Origin: Iris pallida
Lineage: Eukaryota > Streptophyta > Magnoliopsida > Asparagales > Iridaceae
Length of the DNA stretch: 64,000 nt
Direction of reading: 5' to 3'
NCBI GenBank assembly: GCA_029216955.1
Contig: JANAVB010009599.1
Location: 2,534,740-2,598,739 of the forward strand
Below the pieces are notes generated by a model. It saw only the letters and a list, made by a program, of their open reading frames with translations. It was not told where the DNA came from and searched no databases. Shown piece by piece: positions 22,057 through 32,589 of the stretch. Made by a program: the position numbers and the translations under genes. How positions within the stretch are numbered: position 1 is the first letter of the stretch; each line of letters begins with the position of its first letter.

Positions 22057-23812
22057 TGTCACGCCCCGATCCCGCTAGGGTCGTCCGTTTTGCCTGGATC
22101 CCTGCGGGATCGATCGTCCTTGCTAAGGCGTGATGCCGTGCAAGCCTAAGTTGCACTTGCACAAGGCCATGTACCTGCATAAAACAACTAGTCAAGCAAA
22201 ACACACGCACGTACCCACTAGTTAAGCAAAACTCACGCACGCACCCATTCATTTCAGAAAACCAAATATTGGACACAGAGATTTGAAATGAAAATACTTC
22301 TTTTATTGATAACTTGATAGGAATACAAGTACAAAGCTTTGCAAACTCAGAGTGCCTTATATTGGCTACATGATTCTCTTTGAAACTCTTTTTTTGAAAA
22401 TAGCCGCAATGCCCATACATCATATCCCTTATTACAATCTGGAATTGAAAGACACCTTCAAAGGAAATAAAAACTTGAAACTTGACTGGAATGAAAATAA
22501 AGCTTCGAGGCAATCCACAGCTCTACTGGGCTAGACGAGCTTCGGTGCCTCACTTGAAATCCTCCTGTCTCCTTTTGCTTTCTGAAAAGGATGCCCACAA
22601 CGTGGGTCATCACACATCATGTACTGGCGAGCGACTTTTGGCCGAACTCGCAAATCTCTGTACTAAATCAACATATGAAGCTAACATTTACTAGTGATCT
22701 TTCTACTTGTCTAGGTTTTTTTTAACAATTCATAAGAACATGACAGTAGAATATAATTCATAGCAACTTACCCTCGTCGATAGTCATCCCTGCACAAAAA
22801 CATGTTAGCACAATTCGCATAACGAGTAATTCATGTTTCATTCATGCAGATATTGAAGTTGTCATTCGGGTCATGCAGGTGGACTATTCTACATGTTGGT
22901 CCATGGGTTATCCCCATGATTAGCCGCTGTGACTCTCTTGGGTTCAGCTCATCGCTAAGGACTCAGATATCGACTCCCATTTTCACATAGAGGCCCTAAT
23001 CTCTCCTAGGCCGAACGGTTCCAGGTGCCCCCAGATACCACCCGAGAGACAAATATTTTCCTTGTATACAAGTTGTCCGAGACCAAATGCATGCTCTAGC
23101 CATTCTATCAGATGAGACACATTTGGACTTATGAACAGATATACGACACGTTTGTTTCATGCCTTCAGATTTATCTCAACACGTACAAGTTCGTCTGTAC
23201 ATGTCTACATTTTCAAGCATACTAGTGACAAGCATATGATCATTCTTATCGAGCAGATAGAGTAGCAATACATATTCTTGCAATTGATTCAATTTAATTA
23301 TCTTCTCTTATCTTTTGTGGATGTGGTATCGTTGATCATTGGGACAAGGCAACGGAGTAGAATAGAGATTATTTTTATTAGGCGTATAGATCATTATTTG
23401 TTCGGTTGAAGCAACTCATCAAGATGAATCTTAGTTGAGAGAAGGAGGGACTTCACGTGCCGTTCATGAACAATTCACGCGCCCTACATTGGCACCAACA
23501 GTTGATTAGCATACTTCGTCTCTTTCTTTCAAGATTCAGAATAAATACAAAATACGATGAAAGCGAACAATGAAAACCAATCATCGAAAACCAACACGAA
23601 AATGCATTCATCAAAACCAAGCAGCAAGAGAAAACATTCAGCAAAACTCTTGGATTTATTTCAATAGAAGCCAATCCATAAATTGGAAAGGTTCATTGTA
23701 TTTCATCCGTGATCAATTGATACCAGCAAAGGTTTCACCAAATACTCAGTTCATGACTGAGTCAACAAGCCGTAGGTATTACATAGTGGACCGCAAGGAG
23801 CGGGGCACTACA
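22057..23812 (-). repeat. 5' LTR of the gag-only element (right copy)
   Basis: A direct copy of 18,828-20,582, ending CACTACA before the GGATC duplication. Confidence 0.95.
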
Positions 23813-23817
23813 GGATC
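23813..23817. repeat. Target-site duplication GGATC (right) of the gag-only element
   Basis: Equals 18,823-18,827. LINE C ORF2 resumes from this base. Confidence 0.95.
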
Positions 23818-24576
23818 GGACGAATCATCCCTATTTTTTGAACGTTGGGCCGGGGACGGTCTCCTTCCCTAGTCACTAGCCGTCCCTACCAACAGTATGA
23901 TCAAGGAGATGTAGGACCCAGCGAGGACCTGGAACTGGGATAAGGTTCAGAAATGGGTCAGGGATGAGGCCGCCGCTACGCTCCTCGACACGGGTCTGAA
24001 GATCGATACAGAACCTGACATTCTGCAGTGGTCTATGGAGGCCAATGGATCCTTCTTGGTAGCATCGGTCAATAGTGTTGTTCACGACAATGGGGCGCCT
24101 TTCTCTGTCATCGGATCTTTCTGGCAACCCTATATTCCCAAAAAATGGTCCTTTCTGATGTGGATAGCATTTCGTAAGAAGTTTTCTACCGACGATGCCC
24201 TTAATACTATTGACTTCAGCTTAGCATCTGCATGTCATTGTTGTACGGAGAGACAATCCAAAATGGTTGATCATATTTTCTGCTCGGGTGACTTACCTAC
24301 AAGGGTTTGGACAGCTCTCTCATACCGTTGCAGATAGGATCAGGACAGTGGGAGCTTCAACAATCTTCTGACCACTTGGGCTAACACCTCTCACGACCAC
24401 CAGATCGTTTCAGCCACTATCACATGGGTCGTCTGGAAGAACCGCAACAAATTCAGATACGAGGGCCACCAATATTCGTCCAACCAACTTATCCGGGAGG
24501 TTCTCCGTCAAACCCACAAAGTCAGCAGACACTGCAAACACGGCCATGAAGACTTCTGGTGGTCTTTACTCTCCTG
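23813..24576 (+). pseudogene. LINE C ORF2, C-terminal part with zinc-binding RT region
   Basis: Continues ORF2 of LINE C beyond the LTR insertion, with ESSLFFERWAGDGLLP next. The zf-RVT-type region typical of plant LINE-like proteins follows at 24,130-24,330: PYIPKKWSFLMWIAF, ACHCC, and MVDHIFCSGDLPTRVW. The C-terminal helix-rich end (TWVVWKNRNKFRYEG) runs to a TGA at about 24,574. Stops at about 23,870 and 23,912 and one at 24,337 break the frame. This C-terminal region is thought to help bind LINE RNA. Confidence 0.85.
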
Positions 24577-24873
<297 letters not shown>

Positions 24874-25103
24874 CAGTGACTCTGTCTGTCACTATTGAGC
24901 ACCCTCTTCTCCCGAAAAAAGTTCTCTTATTGGGGGTGCATGGGAGTTGCTCCCACCACGACATGCGCCTTCTTTGGGCTGCCCTCCTTCACACGCAAGA
25001 CACCTACCCGCTCCTCCCGTGGATTTGTATTGTGGATTACAACATCGTCATGGAGAAGTCTGAGAAGATGGAGGGAGACCGCCTATCAACTAGGCCATGC
25101 AGG
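24874..25103 (+). pseudogene. LINE D endonuclease fragment (left of the CACTA insertion)
   Basis: The plus-strand frame reads [19 protein letters not shown] and then PWICIVDYNIVMEKSEK (normally GDFN; here V-D-Y-N) followed by GDRLSTRPC. These are middle and late endonuclease motifs of a plant LINE ORF2. The copy is 5'-truncated at the AT repeat and interrupted at 25,104 by the CACTA element; the frame continues at 37,858. Confidence 0.82.
25101..25103. repeat. Target-site duplication AGG (left) of the CACTA element
   Basis: AGG before CACTACA is repeated at 37,858-37,860. A 3-bp duplication is the CACTA hallmark. Confidence 0.93.
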
Positions 25104-25118
25104 CACTACACCATAATA
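25104..25118 (+). repeat. CACTA terminal inverted repeat, left
   Basis: CACTACACCATAATA, a perfect 15-base match to the reverse complement of 37,843-37,857. A weaker match extends a few bases further (GGCGATT versus TGCAATT). Confidence 0.95.
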
Positions 25119-25128
25119 GGCGATTACC

Positions 25129-25410
25129 CACGGTTATTACCGTGACAATTATTTTTCGTCACGGTAATAACCGTGACTAGTGGGGCGTGGTTATTATTTG
25201 GTCACGGTAATAACCGTTACAAATATTTGTTTTGGTAACGGTTATAACCGTGACAAATATTGGCAAAGGTAATGGTTATAACCGTGGCAAATATTCCATT
25301 TGTCACAGTTATTAATGTGGCAGTTAGTTTGTTTTGTCACAGTTTTTACTGTGACTACATTATCTTTTTCGTTACTATTCTCCACTAATTGTCACAGTTA
25401 TAACCATTAC
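25129..25410. repeat. CACTA left subterminal palindrome array
   Basis: Eight imperfect copies of a palindromic 18-20-mer at 25,129, 25,158, 25,201, 25,235, 25,269, 25,302, 25,336 and 25,391. The most regular is GTCACGGTAATAACCGTGAC. They become more diverged away from the end. In En/Spm, TNPA-type proteins bind such subterminal repeats; binding here is inferred. Confidence 0.85.
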
Positions 25411-26031
25411 AATTGGACTATTTAAATAAAAAAAAACTACATTCAACTTGTAACTAAACAATAAAAAACATATCCAATTTCATAATATTTTAGTTTCATA
25501 ATAATTCAACCATTCCAAACCAATAACTAAACCACAAAATTTTCAATAACAATTCCGAGCAAGTAACTAAACCACATAATTTGCAATAACAATTCAACCA
25601 TTCCAAACTAGAAACAAAACCACATAATTTCAAATAACAATTCAACCATTCAAATTAGTAATTAAACTACATAATATTTGAAAAATAAGCAACTAAACCA
25701 CAGGATGTTCAATAGCATCCATACATTAATATTTTAGTAAGGAAACATTCCATTGTTGGTTTCAATGACAACAAAACAAGGCTCTAGATGCATGAAGCAA
25801 ACCACAAAACATTTCAAACTCTTGTGTTTTTGGATAATCAAGACGAGGCTCTAGATGCATGAAGCAAACCACAAAACATTCCTGCATGTAAGATTAAAAG
25901 AAGTATCAAATTAAAAAGCGTGCAAACTAGTAAAAGAAGTTTCAGGAAAAACATACATGTGAGCACATGTTCTTTGCACATATGACAAACTGTAAATCTG
26001 TAAGAGTGAAAGAAGTTTCAGAAAAAAACCA

Positions 26032-26445
26032 GTGTTAAGACAGATACCTCGGGGCGATGTTACTCATTTATTTATTGGGTTAAACTGATGTTTCCATTAA
26101 ACAGTGAGGTTAATAAGCCTGCTAGCAAAAGCAACAAAGTTTTTGGGAAAAACCTGCTTTGCAGTTCTGAAACTATTGGAAATGACCAAACTAGATATGT
26201 ATGGAAATGACAACTATTTACTTTATTAGGGAATATAAAAGGTGATGGGCATTTATAAAAGGGAACTTTGATAAGCTGCAATAACTTTCGGAAGCACCTC
26301 CATGACTGCTGTCAATAGTAGTCCAAAATGGACAGCAACTTCCAAGTCTGTCCTTAACCTTTACCAATTATCTTGTGTTTTGTTCAATAACTTGACTGCT
26401 GGCAAACATATCCTGCAATTTCCCAGGTTGCACATAACCAGGCTG
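26032..26445 (+). repeat. 414-bp direct repeat, copy 1
   Basis: Nearly identical to 27,315-27,728, starting GTGTTAAGACAGATACC and ending AACCAGGCTG. A further small tandem duplication (CAATTTCCCAGGTTGCAC) follows this copy. Confidence 0.9.
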
Positions 26446-27103
26446 CAATTTCCCAGGTTGCACATAACCAGGGCTTAACACATAATATGAGATGAACATA
26501 TTACTCATATTTTTGAAGTTTAACATCTAGCTTTCACATATACTATAATATTACCAGCAAGAAAACTTCGTATGAGAATTATAAATCAAACCCCGACTTC
26601 AAAACCTTTATCCCCTTGTGAAATTTACACCTCACTAAATCAATGAGACTGTCATGTTGAAAACTTCTTAGTGCATTTTGTGTGTAGAATCTCTGAGCTT
26701 AAATGCATTCTAACAATCTGGAGTTCTCATGATGTAGGAGGTATAATTTTCCTCTTATGCTTACAATCGTACATGTGTATTCGTAAGTGTGTAGCACATA
26801 GATGCAGCTTAAATTTTCTAAATTGTTTTTGGAATTGTGAAGCATATATAGAAGTAGTGTGATAGGATTCCAGTACAAGAAAAGGAAGAAGCCGATTCTT
26901 TGTGAAAGAAGATACGAGGGAGGTCTGAATTATGCTAGAAAGTTGATCAAATTGAGTAACTATTTTAGAACAGCGGATAAACAGAAGTCCTATCAGACAT
27001 AACTGCAGGTTTTGGGAGAGACTATAAAACATATTCAGTTAAACTGAGGTAGCCAATCTACAAAATCAGTCTCACCCATTTTATCAAAGAAAACCATAAA
27101 CAT

Positions 27104-27290
27104 TAGGGCTGCAATCGAGCCAAGCCGAGTAGAGCTTTGCATGTTCAAGCTCGGCTCATTTATGAAAATAATTTATCGAGCAGAGCTCAAGCTCAAGCTT
27201 GAGTCATGTTCAAGCTCGAGCTCGAATTGGCTCCCGAGCAGCTTGGCTCGGCTCAACAAGAGATCGTTTACACAGCTCGATTCCCAAACA
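27104..27290. repeat. GAGCTC-rich patch, possible MITE remnant
   Basis: Starts TAGGGCTGCAATCGAGCC and contains many GAGCTCGAG, AAGCTCGAG and GGCTCGGCTC words in both directions. Similar GAGC-rich blocks are common in plant genomes as small non-autonomous DNA elements. I see no clear inverted ends, so the class is uncertain. Confidence 0.4.
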
Positions 27291-27314
27291 CTGAAAAGTG
27301 GCTGACGTTGAATG

Positions 27315-27728
27315 GTGTTAAGACAGATACCTCGGGGCGATGTTACTCATTTATTTATTGGGTTAAACTGATGTTTCTATTAAACAATGAGGTTAATAAG
27401 CCTGCTGGCAAAAGTAACAAAGTTTTTGGGAAAAACCTGCTTTGCAGTTCTGAAACTATTGGAAATGACCAAACTAGATATGTATGGAAATGACAACTAT
27501 TTACTTTATTAGGGAATATAAAAGGTGATGTGCATTTATAAAAGGGAACTTTGATAAGCTGCAATAACTTTCGGAAGCACCTCCATGACTGCTATCAATA
27601 GCAGTCCAAAATGGACAGCAACTTCCAAGCCTGTCCTTAACCTTTACCAATTATCTTGTGTTCTGTTCAATAACTTGACTGCTGGCAAACATATCCTGCA
27701 ATTTCCCAGGTTGCACATAACCAGGCTG
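27315..27728 (+). repeat. 414-bp direct repeat, copy 2
   Basis: Copy of 26,032-26,445. The 869 bases between the copies have no coding capacity or LTR signals, so this is a segmental duplication and not an LTR pair. Confidence 0.9.
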
Positions 27729-28270
27729 ACAGCAATATTTCAGTCCAGGATGCCTAATGTATCAATTCAGGAGGCAATTTCAGTCCAGCAATATTTCCCA
27801 GGTTAATATTTCAGTCCTCGTAATCCCACTATTATTCCTATCAGTTCAGGAGGCAATGACAGTTCATAGTCAAATAGCTGTTCAGAGAAGGGAGAGACTA
27901 AGCATGTGATTGCTTTGTGTCTAAGCTTGTGACCTATACCAGTTAGTTGTGATGATGTGAGTATTGTAGAGTGTCAACAGGCCAGTGGGTAGTAATGACT
28001 GATCATTAGGCAAATCGATAGTTGTTTGTGTCAATGAAAATGTGAGAGTATAAGTGAATAGCAGTAAAGGGGATATGGTACAGATTATCAGGACATTATC
28101 GGCCTGCTTAACAAGCAATATTGTGTCAAATGTTGAGCAACTAACATATTACATGTCAAAATAATAAGGTTGGCTGAAATTATAATATTGGTAAATGCAA
28201 GATGCCAAATAGCCAGAATAAAGGGGTTGTGCTAGTTCTAATTTTGGAACCATTAAATAGTAATAAGTGC

Positions 28271-30164
28271 CTAGAAATATATTTTCTCATCAAATTTAGT
28301 GTACCTCCAAAAGTACACCACCAACCTTCCTCCGAAGCGCTCCATACTGCATAAAGGAAGCTCAAGATCAATATAATCACATAAACACTTTACTATCAAC
28401 ACATACTTATCGTTTGTATATATATACCTGTTGTCACAAATACCTGAGCCGTTTGGCTCCCCAAACAAGAAAACCTCCATCAGCTATTTCACAAAGAAAA
28501 GATATTCCATCTTGTGGACCATCATAAACTGTTGCTTCTGGCTTTATCACCTCGGACACATAAACGATTTTCTCATCATCTTGCACTTTTCTTCTATGAC
28601 AGGTAGTGTGAGATTCTATAAATCCCTTGGCTGCATCCTCTCGTTCCCGTCCAAGTAAAATAACATTTTGTTTTCCTCCATGAGCCGGTCCATCATTGTT
28701 ATCATAGACAACGGGACTATTATTGTTGTTACTAGGGACACGACCGACGATATTCAAAACATGATTCAAATTTCCTGTAGTTTTACTGATATGCACGGAG
28801 TTAGACGCCCCTTCTGTCACGGGCGTTCCAGAAGCAAAAGTTGGATTTTGGGGCTGATGTGTAGCGTCGCCACGAGTGAGCAATTCCCGTAACATAACCT
28901 CAACAATATCCAACCTTTGGAGAACCTCTGGGTTGGTATTTTTGTTGGCTATTGCCTTTGCTGCTTGTCTAATTTTTATTTGCTTCACCGAGGATGTGGA
29001 GCTAACTACACGACAACGAGTCTTTTTATCAACTCCAAAAACTTCAGCAATAGGGTCAGTCTCAAGGTCTTCTAGGCTTGACACACCATCATGACCACTC
29101 GTACTTGCAGCTTCTTTTTGCCTCTTTTCTGCTGCTTCTAATTCATTCTGCAATTTGACATGTTATAAGAAAAATATGAGTTTAAGGAGGCTAAAAAGAG
29201 TTCAACGATAACATATATGACTGCGAAACTTTATCAATTCTCTTTATCATCCATAAAGGAGCATGAATAGAACGATAACATATATGAAAGCCTTATTTTA
29301 TACAAATAGAACCTTATTTTGTACTTACATATTTTTCTAATGCACATGAAAGCACATTTCCAGTAGCCTTACTTTTGTGGGCTCTCTTCCACGCTTCTGA
29401 CCGTGTAACACCCTCTGCAGGATGTTCTTCCTCCTACAAGTACAAGTAGGAATTAAAAACAGTACTTCCAAGAGCATGGGTAACAATATCAATCTTTTTT
29501 GGAGTAAAATTATGGTATAATACACACCAATTCTTCGTATACTCTTTTATAACTTTTCCTTCCAAGAGCATGGGAGATTTTATATTTGGCCTTGTTTTCA
29601 GCATTCTTCTTGCGTTTCTCAATCTTCTTTGGAGTGTACTCATTCCCGATAAACTTCTCCCACCAGATTTTATCAATATCATCAGGACATTGAGCCAGTG
29701 CTAGAGGTTTCGGTAAGTATATTCCTTCTTTGTTCTTGATTGTGGCTCGTAGGTGATACTTCATTGTCCTTAAAAATTGTGGAAATTTTGCTTCCAATAG
29801 TGGTCGAGCAAGGATGGGATCAATATTGAATTCAAACTCCGTCTGCCACAACAACAATAAAGCATATAAGGCATTCTTTAAGTAGCTGAAACAATTACAA
29901 AAAATGCTCAAAATATATGTAAAGAAGTAAAACAAAAGAGTGATTTACCATCAACGAAGTCCAAAGAGCGTCAGTGTACACCTTATCCACATTCCTCCAG
30001 TCATCATAACCAATTGGGATGTGAGCTCGAATATATTTTCCACATCTACTACTCCATTTTGTTTCGTCTTTACCTCTAATTACACCATTTGCTTCAATGT
30101 GGAGCAAGTATCTTTTGTCTTTTGATGGAGGGGGGGCTTGTGTTCCACTAGGATTGGATGACAT
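28271..30164 (-). CDS. TNPA-like CACTA protein (Transposase_24 / Ptta-En-Spm family), five exons
   Basis: Minus-strand gene model: exons 30,164-29,949, 29,842-29,528, 29,433-29,329, 29,147-28,444 and 28,346-28,271. All four introns are GT-AG (donors GTAAAT, GTGTGT, GTAAGT, GTATTT; acceptors GCAG, GTAG, GCAG, GCAG). The joined frame is 1,416 nt, 471 residues, without a stop. The product starts MSSNPSGTQAPPPSKDKRY. The middle, WWEKFIGNEYTPKKIEKRKK followed by NAENKAKYKISHALGRKSYK, fits the conserved region of the plant Ptta/En/Spm family. A helical part follows (NELEAAEKRQKE). In En/Spm the TNPA-type partner binds subterminal repeats. It lies downstream of the TNP2-like gene in the same direction. 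An alternative last splice at 28,432 is possible. The model rests on reading by eye. Confidence 0.75.
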
Positions 30165-32585
30165 TCTGCACTCATCAAAACATTAGAGCAATAACAAATA
30201 TCAAAATGATGAGGTAGCATACAAGGAGGCTAATTGACTGGTTAGCTTCATACAGGTTAGCAAACCTGTGTTATCAAACAGGTTAGCTTCTTACAAAATG
30301 CAAACCTGTCCCACAGTCGCAAACATATTTCAGATTTCACATTTTGTACACAACAGTCGCAAACATATCAAACGGGCATGCTGGTATAGAATTAATCTAA
30401 TTGCACATAGTGTGTGAGTGAAAGTTTGCACAAGTTCCCTTCCTGGCTTTGCACAAGGCAACAACAGATCAAACCTGTGTGTAGGCCTTTAAACATATCA
30501 AACCTGTGTTATCAAACAGGTTCCCTTCCTGGCTTTGCACAAGGCAACAACAGATCTACAAAGGGAATCCTGTGTGTAGGCCTTTAAAGGAGGGGGAAAG
30601 TTTGTGTAGGAAACACTGGACAGTGGGAAGAGATTTCCCTGAAACAAACTTTTGCAGGCCAATTGGGCCTGCATACTGGTTGAACATGGATTAGATTACT
30701 ACTATTAGCAGTTATTATAAGGGCACCTACAGCAGAAAGTTTGGGCCTGTGCATTCCAGTGCACTTGGCCTTTACTGTTAGACAAACAGACTTGTAGGAG
30801 GTGATGATTTCAGTGTACTTTTATACAATTGCCACTCATGGCAGCAGGTATTTTGGCAGCAGTACATGGATGTTTGCCACTGCAAGAGGAAGGAGATTTC
30901 CTATGAAAGGTCTGTACAGAGCTGGAGAGAGGGCAAGGGATTGTAGGCAGTTGGAAAACTCCCTACAAATAGCTGTAGTGGTAGGCATAATCTGTGTGTA
31001 GTAATGATGGTTGTATTAGTTTAACAGGGAGTGTGTGATAGTTTTAGGAAGATATATGTATAGAGATTTGGTGAGTGTATCTATATATATGTCAACAAAC
31101 TTGTATGTGTGTGCATGTTACATATATTGTGTCAAGTGTGCACATATATAATTGTGTGTGTGTTTCACATTAGACACATGAGTGTGTCGGCTATGAAGAG
31201 GATGTCATGGTGTGCATAGGGTAGAAGTGATAAGGAGTTCTGAGTATTGCTTATAGGGATACATATGTATAGTTTGTATATATGCATATAGTATATGTAT
31301 GTGTGTGAGTGAAAGTAATGGCACAAGGGCTATTGCAGATGTGTACCACAGACTGGGAACTGAAGATAGCTTTCAGTTTATTGTATAGATCAGGAGGAGG
31401 TTGCCTCATGTGTATCTTAAACCTGTTACGGTCTGTAGGATAACATTAGTGTATCAGTTAAGAAGGAATGTCATGGGTGAATGCAGGTGTGTGTCTATTT
31501 TGTGCCAGTATAGTATAGGTGTATCAATCCTCAATAGAAGGGGATTACATGTGTAGGACTATGTCAAGAGAGGGACAGGTTGGAGAAGTACACTGTTGCA
31601 TTTGCCACAACAGTAGCAGTTGAAATAGGGATGCTTGCAACTGTAGCCCTGCTGCACTAGGCAGCAGACATGGAGAGTTTGGCCAGGCTTGGCTACTGCC
31701 AATGCAAGAAATCTGGAGAAAACTCTCTGTGCAAGGTTAGAAACAGTTAGGGGAGGGGATAAAGCACCCTGTGTGCAGTCCTAATTGCTAGGAATGTGTG
31801 AGAGGGTGTGTTATAATACACGCTTGTACAATTGTGTGTGTATACATATGTGGATAAGGGGATTTATGGCTTGATAGAAGGGAATGAAGGGGGAATTGCA
31901 TGTACATGTAACGTATAATTCAAAGACTGATAACTGATAACATATCAAAAAGGACAAAACAACAGTATCAGTATCTTTGGAGTGGCACGATACTACTTTT
32001 CTTTGGAGTTCTTTGGCACCAAAGACTGATAACTGATAACATATCAAAAAGGACAAAACAACAGTAACATATAATTCAAAGACTGATAACTGATAACATA
32101 TAATTGTGTGTGTACATGTATTAGTTGCGAAGTGGCACGATACTAGTTTTCTTTGGAGTTCTTTTTGAATTTGTTACTGATATTAGTAAAATTACAATCT
32201 TTCTGGCTGTGGATGTCTGCTTTGTCTGGGACAAAGCAACAGTATCAGTATCAGATGGTAGGTTGGAATGTAATGTAAGGGGCTGAACAAAATTACAATC
32301 CTAAAATTGATACCAATATAGGGGCTGAACAATATAGAAATATAGACCGAAATAGATATATAGGACTGAAATATATAACTGATACTGATAGAAAAACAAC
32401 AACTGATACATGCATACATGGAAGAATCATAGGATTGAGCCAATTGTAAATCCCCCATCAGTTATAATTGATAGTCTAAAACAACAACTGCATTAACAGT
32501 CCACACTTCAAGTGCAACAGTCCAGAACATTAACATTAAAACAGTGCCAAATAGCCACCAAGCTTGTATTAATGCCCAAAATAGC
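30165..32585. other. CACTA internal non-coding region, GT-rich and repeat-bearing
   Basis: No credible gene. 30,437-30,500 is duplicated at 30,518-30,590 (CTGGCTTTGCACAAGGCAAC and flanks). A GT-rich stretch runs from 30,970 to 31,350. GACTGATAACTGATAACATA occurs at about 31,924, 32,025 and 32,081, and the block TTTTCTTTGGAGTTCTTT occurs twice (31,998 and 32,147). It separates the two CACTA genes; part of it may be intron or UTR. Confidence 0.6.
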
Positions 32586-32589
32586 AACA

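Larger units (their letters stand above)
18828..23812 (-). mobile_element. Gag-only (TR-GAG-like) non-autonomous LTR retrotransposon
   Basis: A 4,985-bp element with two direct LTRs of 1,755 and 1,756 bp (TGTCACGCC ... CACTACA) and a 5-bp duplication. The internal part is only 1,474 bp and holds a single minus-strand gag frame, with no protease, RT or integrase. The primer site matches initiator tRNA-Met. This is the organisation of known plant TR-GAG elements, which depend on enzymes from other elements. The LTRs differ by only a few percent by eye, so it is younger than the Tat insertion. Confidence 0.92.
25411..28270. other. CACTA non-coding left internal region with duplicated block
   Basis: AT-rich DNA without a credible gene. 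It holds short repeats (AACTAAACCACAAAAT-like, 25,450-25,700), a 414-bp segment at 26,032-26,445 duplicated at 27,315-27,728, and a GAGCTC-rich patch at 27,104-27,290. A 56-bp sequence at 26,471-26,526 recurs near the right end at 37,195-37,250. Confidence 0.7.

Noticed and set aside
26032..27728. 414-bp direct repeats as an LTR pair of a small element
   Set aside because: No target duplication, primer site, purine tract or TG...CA ends. Better explained as a duplication.
30412..31350. GT-rich region as a host gene or promoter
   Set aside because: It lies inside the CACTA element and has no credible ORF or splice pattern.
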